Assembly (NCBI RefSeq): GCF_017313085.1
Contig: NZ_JAFLNF010000007.1
Coordinates: 186,001-250,000 of the forward strand
Source of the DNA: Roseibium limicola
GTDB taxonomy: Bacteria > Pseudomonadota > Alphaproteobacteria > Rhizobiales > Stappiaceae
Direction of reading: 5' to 3'
DNA: 64,000 nucleotides
The notes beneath the pieces were generated by a model. The model had not been told where the DNA came from. It saw nothing but the letters and a program-made list of their open reading frames with translations, and ran no database searches. Of this stretch, positions 18,002 through 27,591 are shown piece after piece. The position numbers and the translations under genes are program-made. Positions within the stretch are counted from its first letter, which is position 1; every line of letters begins with the position of its first letter.

Positions 18002-18742
18002 ATGCGTCGTCACATGAAGCGCGCGATCCGCCTTCTCGGCGTTTGCGCTGCGCTCATTGCAACGCCGGTGCACGCCCAGCCCAAGGCCGTGATCGAGCTT
18101 TTCACAAGCCAGGGCTGTTCCTCCTGCCCCCCAGCCGATGAACTGCTTGAGCAGCTGAGCGCGCAGGACGGCATTCTGGCCCTCTCCCTGCCTGTCGACT
18201 ACTGGGATTACCTTGGCTGGAAGGACACATTGGCCAGCCGCGCCAATTCCAATCGCCAGCACGCCTATGCCGAGTTTCGCGGCGACCGCGCAGTCTATAC
18301 GCCTCAGATGGTCATCAACGGCGGCGAACACGTCATTGGCAGCAAGCCGACAGACGTGAAAGCCGCCCTGGAACGCGCTGACCCTCTGACCACGCACGTT
18401 GCGCTCTCCCTCAACGACATGGCGGTCGAAGCCCGGATCAAGGGCACCCTGCCGAAAAACGTGAAAATGGCCACCGTCTTCTTCGGCATGCTGGAACCGC
18501 GCCGTGAAGTCCCGATCAACCGCGGCGAGAATGCCGGCGAGACCGTGACCTACGTCAATGTTGCCCACCATTTGCAACCGATCGGCATGTGGTCCGGAGG
18601 TGACGAGATCTTCCGTATGCCGATGAGCGAGATCAAGCTGACCGGCATGCACACCTGCGTCGTTCTGGTGCAGATTGAAACCGAAACTGGCCCCAGCCGC
18701 ATTCTCGGCGCCCAGACGATCAATTGGACAGACAACAAGTAG
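18002..18742 (+). CDS. DUF1223 domain-containing secreted protein
   Basis: A secreted thioredoxin-like DUF1223 protein. The signal peptide MRRHMKRAIRLLGVCAALIATPVHA precedes the family core VIELFTSQGCSSCPPAD, which contains a CxxC motif. The function of the family is unknown; the CxxC suggests a redox role. The frame is open to GTG 17924 and ATG 17930, where an AAGGA site exists, but starting there would put about 26 residues before the signal peptide; 18002 or 18014 fits secretion better. It lies downstream of ccmG on the same strand, about 190 bp away. Confidence 0.8.
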   Translation: MRRHMKRAIRLLGVCAALIATPVHAQPKAVIELFTSQGCSSCPPADELLEQLSAQDGILALSLPVDYWDYLGWKDTLASRANSNRQHAYAEFRGDRAVYTPQMVINGGEHVIGSKPTDVKAALERADPLTTHVALSLNDMAVEARIKGTLPKNVKMATVFFGMLEPRREVPINRGENAGETVTYVNVAHHLQPIGMWSGGDEIFRMPMSEIKLTGMHTCVVLVQIETETGPSRILGAQTINWTDNK

Positions 18743-18903
18743 CCGCGGCCGGCTTTGCCACTCTCACAGACTATTACTAAACGCGTGGGTCCACGGCTAA
18801 TCCAAATGCCGGAGTTTTCGCGCGCTTCGAAATCTGATACCTGTCGCTGCGGGAGATCGGGTCGGCAAACAGCTGGTCCAACGTAACGACGGCAGACCTG
18901 CTC

Positions 18904-19791
18904 ATGTCCACACGGATTACAATTGCCCTCGGCAGCCTTCTTGTCGGGATTCTCTCCCTCGGCCTCAAATATTACGCTTATTGGCTCACCGGATCCACCG
19001 CGCTCTACGCCGACGCCCTCGAAACCATCGTCAATGTCGCCTCCTCTCTAGCGACGATCTTCGCAGTGTGGCTCGCTGCCAAGCCGGCGGATTCCAATCA
19101 CCCCTACGGCCACGACAAGGCCGAGTATTTCGCCGCTGTTCTCGTCGGGGTGCTTATTGTCCTATCCTCGATCTCGATCTTCCACGCCACATGGAACAGC
19201 TACGTCAGCAGCGCCACGGTGACCTATTCGGCCCTCGGACTTGGCGTCAATGCTGCAGCGGCCGGGCTGAACGCGATCTGGGCAACTGTGCTCATAAGAA
19301 CGGGCAAGAGGCACCGCTCACCTGCCCTCAAGGCCGACGGGAAACATCTCGTCGCCGATGTTGTCACCTCCTTGAGTGTACTCGCCGGTGTCGGCCTGGT
19401 CACCTTGACCGGCTGGCAGAAACTCGATCCCATCCTGGCTGGACTTGTAGGCCTCAACGTCCTCTGGACGGGATGGGGCGTAATGAAGGATTCGGTTTCC
19501 GGCCTGATGGATGAAGCGGCGTCCGAAGACGTTCAAGATCAGATCCGCGCCATGATCCGCGACCATGGCGACGGCGCACTGGAAGCCCACGATCTCCGCA
19601 CCCGCCTCTCCGGCAAGGTGACCTTCATCGACTTCCATCTGGTGGTTCCAGGAGAACTGAGCGTCGATGCCGCACACGAGATATGCGACCGCGTTGAACA
19701 GGCAATCGGGCACAAGGTTCCCGGAGCTCACGTCACCATCCACGTCGAACCGGAGCACAAGGCAAAACACAGCGGAATTCTTGTGCTTTGA
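18904..19791 (+). CDS. Cation diffusion facilitator (CDF) transporter
   Basis: A 295-residue divalent metal efflux protein of the CDF family. Metal-binding residues occur in YADALETIVN (helix 2) and HPYGHDKAEYF, a CDF hallmark. About six helices are followed by a C-terminal cytoplasmic dimerisation domain (SVDAAHEICDRVEQAIGHKVPGAHV...HVEPE). The metal cannot be assigned from sequence alone; zinc, iron or manganese are candidates. ATG 18904. Confidence 0.88.
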   Translation: MSTRITIALGSLLVGILSLGLKYYAYWLTGSTALYADALETIVNVASSLATIFAVWLAAKPADSNHPYGHDKAEYFAAVLVGVLIVLSSISIFHATWNSYVSSATVTYSALGLGVNAAAAGLNAIWATVLIRTGKRHRSPALKADGKHLVADVVTSLSVLAGVGLVTLTGWQKLDPILAGLVGLNVLWTGWGVMKDSVSGLMDEAASEDVQDQIRAMIRDHGDGALEAHDLRTRLSGKVTFIDFHLVVPGELSVDAAHEICDRVEQAIGHKVPGAHVTIHVEPEHKAKHSGILVL

Positions 19792-19950
19792 GCATCTGTC
19801 GCACATGCGCGACACCTTGCTTTTCTTAGCTGCCACAAAGAGCCACCAACTGCTTGTTCAAAAATTACGAATGGACTAGGTGTTGAACCGTCCCGGTACT
19901 TCTGCTTGTGCAGGTATCACCTTTCGAATGCCCCTACGCCGGACCAGCTC

Positions 19951-20769
19951 TTGACCCGCCAAAACCTCGTCGACCACACTATTCTGATCGCCGGTTCGTT
20001 GATCATGTGCGTCCCGCTCTGCATGGTGTTTCTGGCAACCACACACGAAGCAGGTACACCGGGTAGCAGTGGCCTGACCCTGGTCCCCGGATCGCATTTT
20101 CTAGAAAATTACCGGGACATGCTGACCCTGAAGGCCGGCTTTGGCGGCGATATCACAGCCCTTGGCATGATCTGGAATTCCTTTCTGCTCGCCACCGGCT
20201 TTGCAGCGGTCAAGGTCAGCTTCTCGCTGGCCGCAGCGTATGGGTTGAGCTACTTCCGGGTTCCTGCGGCTGGCTTCATCTTCTGGCTGTTGCTGTTGTC
20301 ATTGATGCTGCCGCTGGAATCCCGCTTCCTGCCGACTTTCGACGTGCTGACCCACTTCGGGCTGGTCGACACCACCGCAGGACTCGTGCTGCCATTGGCT
20401 GCCTCCGGGCTGGGAACCATCTTCTTTCTGCAATTCCTGAAAACCCTGCCGGAAACCTTGGTCGAAGCCGCGCGCCTCGATGGCGCCGGGCCTTTCCGCT
20501 TCTTTCGCGACATTCTCGTGCCGCTCTCCGCACCAATGGCCGGCGCCCTGTTCCTGGTGCTGTTTGTCACCGGCTGGAATCAATATCTCTGGCCGGTGCT
20601 CGTCACCTCAAGCGAGGACGGATACACCCTTGTTCGCGGTCTTCAGTACTTCGGCAACGGAAGCCTTTACGGCAAGATGCTGGCCTGTTTAGCCGTCCTT
20701 CCCCCCGCCCTGCTGATCCTCGTGTTTCAGCGCCAGTTCGTCAAAGGCTTGTTCGATGGCAGTCACTGA
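19951..20769 (+). CDS. ugpE: UgpE-type ABC transporter permease (isolated)
   Basis: An inner-membrane permease closely resembling UgpE of the glycerol-3-phosphate importer. The EAA loop LVEAARLDGAGPFRFFRDILVPLS is present, as are the UgpE-like LMLPLESRFLPTFDVL and GWNQYLWPVL segments. No ugpB, ugpA or ugpC gene is in the window, although such permeases act as heterodimers with UgpA. No ATG fits the N-terminus: TTG 19951 gives the best family match and TTG 19906 is also possible, both with weak ribosome sites. It may be the remnant of a rearranged operon or may pair with components encoded elsewhere. Confidence 0.8.
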   Translation: MTRQNLVDHTILIAGSLIMCVPLCMVFLATTHEAGTPGSSGLTLVPGSHFLENYRDMLTLKAGFGGDITALGMIWNSFLLATGFAAVKVSFSLAAAYGLSYFRVPAAGFIFWLLLLSLMLPLESRFLPTFDVLTHFGLVDTTAGLVLPLAASGLGTIFFLQFLKTLPETLVEAARLDGAGPFRFFRDILVPLSAPMAGALFLVLFVTGWNQYLWPVLVTSSEDGYTLVRGLQYFGNGSLYGKMLACLAVLPPALLILVFQRQFVKGLFDGSH

Positions 20770-20785
20770 TCAGGAAACCCCGCCC

Positions 20786-21472
20786 ATGTCTCATGCTCAT
20801 CCCGCCATCATCTTCGATTGCGACGGCGTTCTGGTCGATTCAGAAGTCATCTACCTGGCAGCAGAGGCCGAGCACCTGGCAACGATTGGCCTGACATATG
20901 ACGAAAACGCCTATCGCAAGCGCTTTCTCGGTCTGAACAGCCGAGACCTTATCTCCGGCTTGCGCGCCGACCACGAAGAAATGGGATCCGGGACTTTTCC
21001 TGAGGATTTCCATGTCAGAATGATGCACACGGCTTACGCACGGATGGAGACAGACCTCGAAGCCATCTCCGGCATCCACGACCTCTTGCGCAGCCACATC
21101 GGACCGCGCGCCGTGGCCTCCTCCTCCGCGCTCGACAAGCTACATTGGAAGCTCGAAAAGACCGGAATTTCACCTTTCTTCGATCACCACATCTACTCTG
21201 GCGATCAGGTCGAAAACGGCAAGCCGGCACCCGATCTCTTTCTGATGACAGCGCAGGCCATCGCCACCCCTCCGGCAGACTGCATTGTCATCGAGGACAG
21301 CCGCAACGGCGTTCAGGCCGGCATTGCAGCAGGCATGACTGTCTGGGGTTTTGTCGGTGGCGGCCACAACTACGACGGCCTGTCAGAGACCCTGATGGAT
21401 GCTGGTGCTGACAGGGTTTTCACCAACCACACAGAAATGGCCGATCATCTGGCCCGGTTGGCCAGCGCATAA
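20786..21472 (+). CDS. HAD-superfamily phosphatase (subfamily IA)
   Basis: A 228-residue HAD hydrolase. Motif I is FDCDGVLVDSE, motif II SSSA, motif III the lysine in GKPAPDLF, and motif IV VIEDSRNG. The helical cap follows motif I, as in the beta-phosphoglucomutase/phosphoglycolate phosphatase group. ATG 20786 with an AGGAAA site is preferred over the ATG at 20756 that overlaps ugpE. Being next to a glycerol-phosphate-type permease, it might act on an imported sugar or glycerol phosphate (inference). Confidence 0.88.
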   Translation: MSHAHPAIIFDCDGVLVDSEVIYLAAEAEHLATIGLTYDENAYRKRFLGLNSRDLISGLRADHEEMGSGTFPEDFHVRMMHTAYARMETDLEAISGIHDLLRSHIGPRAVASSSALDKLHWKLEKTGISPFFDHHIYSGDQVENGKPAPDLFLMTAQAIATPPADCIVIEDSRNGVQAGIAAGMTVWGFVGGGHNYDGLSETLMDAGADRVFTNHTEMADHLARLASA

Positions 21473-21503
21473 AAAAGCCCGGGCGAAAATACTCCACCCG
21501 GGC
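21471..21503 (-). terminator. Terminator of the second amt gene
   Basis: GCCCGGG (21477-21483) pairs with CCCGGGC (21497-21503). On the minus strand it is followed by six T, so it ends the amt transcript. It lies between convergent genes and may also act for the HAD gene. Confidence 0.85.
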
Positions 21504-21526
21504 CTGAAATGATATTCTAGAGCTGC

Positions 21527-22747
21527 TCAGCGCAGGATATCGCTTTCCGGTGTCGCGCTGATCTTGTGAATGGCCAGATCCGCACCCTTGCGCTCGTCTT
21601 CTGCGCTCAGCCGAAGGCCAATGACAGCCTTCAGTCCGCCATAGACCACGAGCCCCAGCGCGAAGGCATAGGCAACGCCGGCGAAGGTGCCTATGAGCTG
21701 CGAGACGAGCGATACACCTCCCAGACCGCCCAGGCTTTCCAGCCCGAAAATCCCCGCAGCAATACCGCCCCACAGGCCGCAAAGCCCATGCAACGGCCAG
21801 ACACCCAGCACATCGTCTATCTTCAGCTTGTTCTGACACAGCTCGAAACCCTTGACGAAGAGCGCACCGGCAAGACCACCGACAATCAGACTGCCGACCG
21901 GATGCATGATGTCCGAGCCGGCACACACGGCCACCAGACCCGCCAGTGCGCCATTGTGGACGAAGCCCGGATCATTGCGACCCACCACCAGCGCAGTCAG
22001 GATGCCGCCGACCATCGCCATCAGCGAGTTGATGGCAACCAGCCCAGAAGCGGCTCCCAGCGAGCCAGCGGTCATGACGTTGAAGCCGAACCAGCCAACG
22101 CACAGCATCCATGATCCCAGCGCCAACCACGGAATGGAAGACGGCGGAATGCCGATAACACGCCCCTTGGCATCATAGCGCCCCAGACGGGTGCCGAGCA
22201 GCAGTACGGCCGCCAGGGCGATCCAGCCACCGACGGCATGCACCACAACAGACCCCGCAAAGTCGTGAAAGCCTGCGCCAAATGTCAGCTCAAGCCAGCT
22301 CTGCAGACCGAAGTTGCCGTTCCAGACAATACCTTCAAACAGCGGGTACCCGATCCCCACCAGGGCAGCCGTTGCCAGGCACTGCGGCAGGAATTTCATC
22401 CGCTCGGCTATGCCGCCGGAAATGATAGCCGGAATAGCGGCTGCAAATGTCGTCAGGAAGAAGAATTTGACCAAGGTCAGACCTTGCAGCTCGAAGTCCC
22501 CCCCGCCGCCCGACAATGTGGCCGCATCCACCAGAAAGCTGGTGCCATAGGCGAAGCTGTAGCCGACAAAGAAGTAGACAACGGTCGAGATGGCGAAATC
22601 GACCAGGATCTTCACCAGGGCATTCACCTGATTCTTGTGCCGCACCGTGCCGACTTCCAGAAAGGCGAAGCCGCCGTGCATGGCGAAAACCAGGATGGCT
22701 CCCATCAGGACGAAGAACACGTCTCCGCCCACCGATGAATTGGACAT
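21527..22747 (-). CDS. Ammonium transporter (second Amt paralogue)
   Basis: A 406-residue Amt/Rh channel with about 11 helices and no signal peptide. The conserved FHDFAGSVVVHAVGG segment carries the family histidine environment, and a second pore histidine occurs in GVWPLHGLCGLWGG. The N-terminus MSNSSVGGDVFFVLMGAILVFAMHGGFAFLEVG is complete and has an AGGGAGC ribosome site. It is paralogous to, and clearly diverged from, the glnK-linked amtB that follows. It has its own terminator and a sigma-54-like promoter, so it is a separately transcribed unit that is probably nitrogen-controlled. Confidence 0.92.
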   Translation of the reverse strand: MSNSSVGGDVFFVLMGAILVFAMHGGFAFLEVGTVRHKNQVNALVKILVDFAISTVVYFFVGYSFAYGTSFLVDAATLSGGGGDFELQGLTLVKFFFLTTFAAAIPAIISGGIAERMKFLPQCLATAALVGIGYPLFEGIVWNGNFGLQSWLELTFGAGFHDFAGSVVVHAVGGWIALAAVLLLGTRLGRYDAKGRVIGIPPSSIPWLALGSWMLCVGWFGFNVMTAGSLGAASGLVAINSLMAMVGGILTALVVGRNDPGFVHNGALAGLVAVCAGSDIMHPVGSLIVGGLAGALFVKGFELCQNKLKIDDVLGVWPLHGLCGLWGGIAAGIFGLESLGGLGGVSLVSQLIGTFAGVAYAFALGLVVYGGLKAVIGLRLSAEDERKGADLAIHKISATPESDILR

Positions 22748-22806
22748 TAGTTGCTCCCTTTTATGCCGCCCGCTTATTTTTTAGGCGGTTTATAGCCACC
22801 TGCTAT

Positions 22807-22821
22807 ACAAGCCGCATGCCA
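22807..22821 (-). promoter_or_regulatory. Sigma-54-like promoter of the second amt
   Basis: On the minus strand TGGCATG-N4-TTGT matches the -24/-12 RpoN pattern (TGGCACG-N4-TTGC) except at one position in each element. The predicted start would leave a leader of about 50 bases. The same TTGT variant occurs upstream of glnK. The rest of 22748-23072 has a terminator but no gene. Confidence 0.5.
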
Positions 22822-22998
22822 GTCAGGCAGAAGCGCCCAATTCCACATCAAATGAAACAGAAACAAGCAAGATTCTTCAGGATCGGCAGTCATCGCCTAA
22901 ATAAAGGGCGCAAAAAATAGGCAAACGCAATAAAAATAGTCAAATCAACATCTCCGCCAGTTCTTAAGGTCAAAAAGCGACAAGAGACCTGCGGAGAC

Positions 22999-23027
22999 AA
23001 AAAAAGCCCAGGGACGAACCCCGGGCT
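22999..23027 (-). terminator. Terminator of glnK-amtB
   Basis: GCCC and GGG pair with CCC and GGGC around an ACGAA loop with one mismatch. On the minus strand seven T follow. It sits about 45 bases after the amtB stop codon. Confidence 0.85.
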
Positions 23028-23072
23028 TAATTCTGACAGTCTGAACGAGCAGACCGCTATGGAAGTTGGCTT

Positions 23073-24386
23073 TTAGCGACCGGAGCCGATGCCGAATTCC
23101 GGATAGGCTTCGACGCCGATTTCGACTTTGTCGAGACCCAGTGCCTCTTCCTCTTCCGTCACGCGGATGCCCATGACTGCCTTCAGGATGAACCAGACGA
23201 TCGCAGAAGCAACCAGCGTGAACACACCGTAGCAGACGATACCGATCAGCTGGGTACCATAGGACGTGTCAGCGTTGGAGAACGGTACGATGAAGGTGCC
23301 CCAGATACCTGCAAGCAGGTGCACCGGGATGGCGCCAACAACGTCATCGATCTTCAGCTTGTCCAGCGCCGGTACGGCGAAGACAACAATCGCACCACCG
23401 ATACCACCGATGATCACAGCCTGCAGCACGGACGGAGCCAGCGGCTCAGCAGTGATGGAGACGAGACCAGCAAGAGCACCGTTCAGGGCCATCGTGACGT
23501 CGACCTTCTTGTAGAGGATCTGGGTCAGGATGATGGCAACAACAACACCGGCTGCAGCAGCCATGTTGGTGTTGGCGAAGATGCGGGAAACGTCGGAAAC
23601 ATCACCGATTGTGCCCATTGCGAGCTGGGATGCGCCGTTGAAACCAAACCAACCGAGCCACAGGATGAATGTACCCAGGGTCGCCAGCGGCATGGAGGAA
23701 CCCGGCATCGGGAAGACGGAGCCGTCAGCGCCGTACTTGCCCTTTCGAGCACCAAGGATAAGAGCACCAGCGAGAGCTGCCCAGCCACCAACGGAGTGAA
23801 CAAGAGTGGAACCAGCGAAATCGGAGAAGCCCATTTCGGAAAGGAAGCCACCGCCCCACTGCCAGGAACCGGCGATCGGGTAGATGAAGCCGGTCAGCAC
23901 GACCGTGAAGACCAGGAAAGGCCACAGCTTGATGCGCTCAGCCAGGGTACCGGACACGATGGACGCGGTCGTGGCACAGAACACCATCTGGAAGAACCAG
24001 TCGGACGCTGTGGAGTAACCGGTGTCGAGCGCATTCCCGCCGACCGGATCGAAGGAGTACGGACCGAAGGAGCCGATGAAGCCGCCGTCAACGCCAGCGT
24101 ACATCAGGTTATACCCTGTGATCCAGAACATCAGGCCTGCGATGGAATACAGGGCGATGTTCTTCAGGCACTGCATGGAAACGTTCTTGGAGCGAACGAG
24201 ACCGGCTTCAAGCATTGCGAAGCCTGCAGCCATCCACATGACGAGGAAGCCGCCAATGAGGAAGAGCAGGGTGTTGAGAATATATTGGGTCTCAGCGGTC
24301 ACACCGGAGTCCTGAGCCAGCGCAGGGGCTACCATAAGCCCAAGAGCGCCAAGCGTAGCCGCGCCTTTAGCGACAAGTTTGGTCAT
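23073..24386 (-). CDS. amtB: Ammonium transporter AmtB
   Basis: A 437-residue ammonium channel with a cleavable signal-like N-terminus (TLGALGLMVAPALAQ) followed by about 11 helices. The DFAGSTLVHSVGG and AIPVHLLAGIWG segments contain the twin pore histidines. The C-terminal tail GIRVTEEEEALGLDKVEIGVEAYPE is the region that binds GlnK trimers. ATG 24386 has a GAGGG ribosome site. It lies 20 bases downstream of glnK in one operon. Confidence 0.95.
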   Translation of the reverse strand: MTKLVAKGAATLGALGLMVAPALAQDSGVTAETQYILNTLLFLIGGFLVMWMAAGFAMLEAGLVRSKNVSMQCLKNIALYSIAGLMFWITGYNLMYAGVDGGFIGSFGPYSFDPVGGNALDTGYSTASDWFFQMVFCATTASIVSGTLAERIKLWPFLVFTVVLTGFIYPIAGSWQWGGGFLSEMGFSDFAGSTLVHSVGGWAALAGALILGARKGKYGADGSVFPMPGSSMPLATLGTFILWLGWFGFNGASQLAMGTIGDVSDVSRIFANTNMAAAAGVVVAIILTQILYKKVDVTMALNGALAGLVSITAEPLAPSVLQAVIIGGIGGAIVVFAVPALDKLKIDDVVGAIPVHLLAGIWGTFIVPFSNADTSYGTQLIGIVCYGVFTLVASAIVWFILKAVMGIRVTEEEEALGLDKVEIGVEAYPEFGIGSGR

Positions 24387-24406
24387 GATTTTTTCCCTCA
24401 AGACAA

Positions 24407-24919
<513 letters not shown>

Positions 24920-24925
24920 TTAGAA

Positions 24926-24940
24926 ACAAGTACCGTGCCA
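24926..24940 (-). promoter_or_regulatory. Sigma-54-like promoter of glnK-amtB
   Basis: On the minus strand TGGCACG-N4-TTGT keeps a perfect -24 element, with T replacing C in the -12 element. The predicted leader is about 170 bases. It resembles the element upstream of the second amt gene, including the TTGT variant. Confidence 0.65.
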
Positions 24941-25049
24941 ACTCGGCAGACCATGTCGCAGAACGGCAGAATTCCGGGGTTTCAAGCAAGTGAACGGAGG
25001 AATGCGGAAAATTACGAAGGGGGATTCGGCAGGTGCGATACCCGTCAAT

Positions 25050-25066
25050 CGCACAGAAAATGTGCA
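25050..25066. promoter_or_regulatory. NtrC-like binding site
   Basis: GCAC-N7-GTGC with flanking A/T-rich spacer matches the NtrC consensus TGCAC-N7-GTGCA except for one outer base. It lies about 110 bp upstream of the sigma-54-like promoter, a normal enhancer distance. The rest of the 24746-25281 gap shows no gene. Confidence 0.6.
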
Positions 25067-25281
25067 ATTACTGAAAAACGCACACAAAACACGCAAAGAC
25101 ATGTCGAAACCATGTCATCGGCTAAAATCCATGCAAGGTTTCTGCTGCAGTTTGGAGCAAACGCCGTGGCTTTGGACGCAAACAGCAGCGATTTACCTTT
25201 GAGAAAGAATTGGCTCGGTGCCGCGCCAATCCGCAAGATCAGCGCAGCCAGGCACATGCGTTTCTCTCGAAACGCCAAGCC

Positions 25282-25833
25282 TCAGGCGGAAAACCCGCCG
25301 TCCTTCAGGTACGCCGCTTCTTCCGGGGTGGTGTCGCGACCCAAGACCTGATTGCGGTGCGGAAACCGGCCAAACCGGCGGATCACATCCATATGCAGCA
25401 GGGCATAGTGGTAATAATTCTGAATGCCGAGACGCCGGCAGAGATCAACAGACATGTCCTGCGCAGCCATATCTTCAGCGTGTTCAAACGGCAGGTAGAA
25501 AAACGCCCTGACCTCTTTGGGGAAGACAATGTCAAACCGATTGTCGCAGGCATGACGCGCCAACCTCAAGGCATCCGGATCGCTCGCGAAGGCTTTGGCG
25601 TCACCACGATAGACGTTGCGCGGAAACTGATCGAGCAGGATGATCAACGCCAGCGTCCCATGCGGTGTGGCCTCCCAATCAGAAAGCTTGCCCTCACTGG
25701 CCAGTTTCATCACCTCTGAAAACCTGGTGCGGATTTCCGCGTCGAAAGCGTCGTCGCGTGCGAACCACTTCGGTGCGCCAGCCGCCCACCAAAAGTCTAT
25801 AACGTCGATTGCTCCGGCTGTACCCTTGTCCAT
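25282..25833 (-). CDS. DUF924 family protein
   Basis: A 183-residue all-helical cytosolic protein of the DUF924 (TPR-like) family. Characteristic segments are VIDFWWAAGAPKWFARDDAFD, LALIILLDQFPRNVYRG and FFYLPFEHAED. Biochemical function is unknown. ATG 25833 is preferred to a longer frame because AAAGGGA is correctly spaced and the family starts here. Confidence 0.88.
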   Translation of the reverse strand: MDKGTAGAIDVIDFWWAAGAPKWFARDDAFDAEIRTRFSEVMKLASEGKLSDWEATPHGTLALIILLDQFPRNVYRGDAKAFASDPDALRLARHACDNRFDIVFPKEVRAFFYLPFEHAEDMAAQDMSVDLCRRLGIQNYYHYALLHMDVIRRFGRFPHRNQVLGRDTTPEEAAYLKDGGFSA

Positions 25834-25949
25834 GTTACCGTCCCTTTGCTCTATCCGATGCGAGACACGCACCGCCTGTTTGCGATATAGGAAGTCCGGC
25901 AGACAGAAGAAGTTGTGCCAGCGGCCTTCTTTAAGAAACGTACAGGATC

Positions 25950-26183
25950 ATGGCTTTGCCCGACGTAGAAGTTTTGGATCTCAAGGGTTTGAAATGCCCG
26001 CTCCCGGTGCTGAAAACGAAAAAGGCCATGAAGGCCCTCGCCAGCGGCACCACCGTGGAAGTCATCACCACGGACCCCATGGCCTTCATCGACATTCCGC
26101 ATTTCTGCAATGAGCACGGGCACAAGCTGAAGAGCAGCGAAAAGGATGGCGACAACGGACGCTTCCTGATCGAGAAGGCCTGA
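25950..26183 (+). CDS. tusA: Sulfur carrier protein TusA family
   Basis: A 77-residue TusA-like protein. The motif LKCPLPVLK with its persulfide-carrying cysteine near residue 16 is intact. In E. coli TusA relays sulfur for tRNA 2-thiouridine synthesis; in other bacteria paralogues serve other sulfur transfers. No tusBCDE genes are nearby, so the specific pathway is not assigned. Confidence 0.9.
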   Translation: MALPDVEVLDLKGLKCPLPVLKTKKAMKALASGTTVEVITTDPMAFIDIPHFCNEHGHKLKSSEKDGDNGRFLIEKA

Positions 26184-26197
26184 TCGACGGGACCGCC

Positions 26198-26488
26198 TCA
26201 GACGTAGCTGTCCATGGCTGCCGCCAGTTCAAAATCCAGATCGGTCAAACCTCCCGCGTCATGGGTGGTCAACTTCACATTCACCGTGCGGTAGACATTG
26301 CTCCATTCCGGATGATGATCGAGCTTTTCCGCCATCAGCGCCACGCGCGACATGAAACCAAACGCTTCACTGAAGTCTGCGAACTTGAACGTCTTGGAGA
26401 TGACCCCGCCGCTCTCGTCCAAGGCATTCCATCCCTGCAACGGCTGCAATTTCACCGCCACTTCACCTGGTGTCAGTCGTGTAGCCAC
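26198..26488 (-). CDS. 4a-hydroxytetrahydrobiopterin dehydratase (PCD/DCoH family)
   Basis: A 96-residue pterin-4a-carbinolamine dehydratase. The family motif [20 protein letters not shown] is intact, with the pair of active-site histidines. GTG 26488, just after a GGAGGT site, gives the family start [12 protein letters not shown] 26500 is possible but would overlap the ribosome site. The enzyme recycles the pterin cofactor of aromatic amino-acid hydroxylases; no hydroxylase gene is nearby. Confidence 0.88.
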   Translation of the reverse strand: MATRLTPGEVAVKLQPLQGWNALDESGGVISKTFKFADFSEAFGFMSRVALMAEKLDHHPEWSNVYRTVNVKLTTHDAGGLTDLDFELAAAMDSYV

Positions 26489-26679
26489 TTTTACCTCCAT
26501 TTCGACCGCAGTTTGAGAATGAGCGCTTTCGTCTCTTGCGCCGCTCGTCGCTCCCTCGTCACACGCCGCTGACAGGGCGGCCACGAAGGAGTATCCAGAA
26601 AGCAGACGTCTCGCGGACCGCTCCGGTTCCACATCATTTCACCCGACGGCAAAGCCCGGCAACACAATTCGGATCAGCC

Positions 26680-27145
26680 ATGACCTCTGTGCTTTTTGTC
26701 TGTCTTGGAAACATCTGCCGCTCGCCTCTGGCCGAAGGTATCTTCCGCGAAACCGTGAAACGCGCCGGCATCGAGGGCGAATTTCAAGTCGCCTCCGCCG
26801 GGACAGGCGCCTGGCATGTGGGCAACCCGCCAGACCCGCGCTCGATCGCGATCGCCGACGCCAATGGCATCGACATTTCCCGGCAGCGCCCAGCAGGTCC
26901 AGCCCGCGGATTTTCAGCAGTTTGATTTCATTCTGGCTATGGATCCGGACAATCTTGCCGCGTTGACGCGTCTACACAAACAGCTTGGCGGCACCCGTCC
27001 CCGGCTGTTTCTGCAAGATCCGCCGGCAGCCGTTCCAGACCCCTACTATGGTGGTGAGGACGGATTCGAAACCGTGTTCCAGCTGATTTCCCAAGGCAGC
27101 CTACGCCTTCTCGATGAAGTGAGACCGAACACACGTTCACAATAG
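26680..27145 (+). pseudogene. Low-molecular-weight protein tyrosine phosphatase, frameshifted
   Basis: The N-terminal part has the active-site loop VCLGNICRSP and continues to GIDISRQR. The C-terminal part resumes in another frame as QQVQPADFQQFDFILAMDPDN and contains the general-acid motif DPYYGG. The break lies near 26888-26891 in GCGCCCAG; restoring one GC dinucleotide (GCGCGC to GCGC loss) gives the expected continuous protein of about 155 residues. It is therefore either a recent pseudogene or a sequencing error. The first frame alone ends at 26925 and would be inactive, lacking the general acid. Confidence 0.85.
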
Positions 27146-27197
27146 CGTTGCGCGATCTTTCTAAAACATGGAAGCCGTTTGAGAAGGTGACTCCTCA

Positions 27198-27497
27198 ATG
27201 AAATTGATCTGGTCGGTTATTGCCTTATTTCTGTTTGCCCTTGGGCTGGCAACTGTCTGGTTACCGATCCCGACAGGCGTTCCTCTGATGGCATTCGGCC
27301 TGATCCTGTTGATCGGCAGCAGCCGCAAGGCAGCACGGACCTTGCGAAAACGACGCAAAACCGGCCGCCGGCTCAACAGCCTCTTCATTTGGATCGAAGA
27401 CCGCACGCCGAGCCAATTCGCCCGCATTCTGCGCCGGACGCGCCCGGCCACACGACCAACAGCGCCTCAGCAGCAACTGCCACAAACGTCCTCTTGA
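27198..27497 (+). CDS. Small membrane protein, PGPGW-like
   Basis: A 99-residue protein with a hydrophobic N-terminal half (about residues 1-37) that reads as two short helices around WLPIPTGVPLM, then a strongly basic cytoplasmic tail (KAARTLRKRRKTGRR). This layout resembles the small PGPGW-type transmembrane family, but function is unknown. ATG 27198 is preceded by AGAAGG. It lies 52 bp after the frameshifted phosphatase gene. Confidence 0.6.
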   Translation: MKLIWSVIALFLFALGLATVWLPIPTGVPLMAFGLILLIGSSRKAARTLRKRRKTGRRLNSLFIWIEDRTPSQFARILRRTRPATRPTAPQQQLPQTSS

Positions 27498-27591
27498 AGT
27501 CACATTTCGGATCTCCACATCGAGTCTTGGGGTTAACTGGGCACATGCGTTGCGGCCATCATGACCGCATCGCTCAACTGGGAGTTCAGCC

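Noticed and set aside
20786..21472. Naming the HAD protein as phosphoglycolate phosphatase
   Set aside because: Motifs show only the subfamily; several phosphatases and mutases share them, so the substrate is left open.
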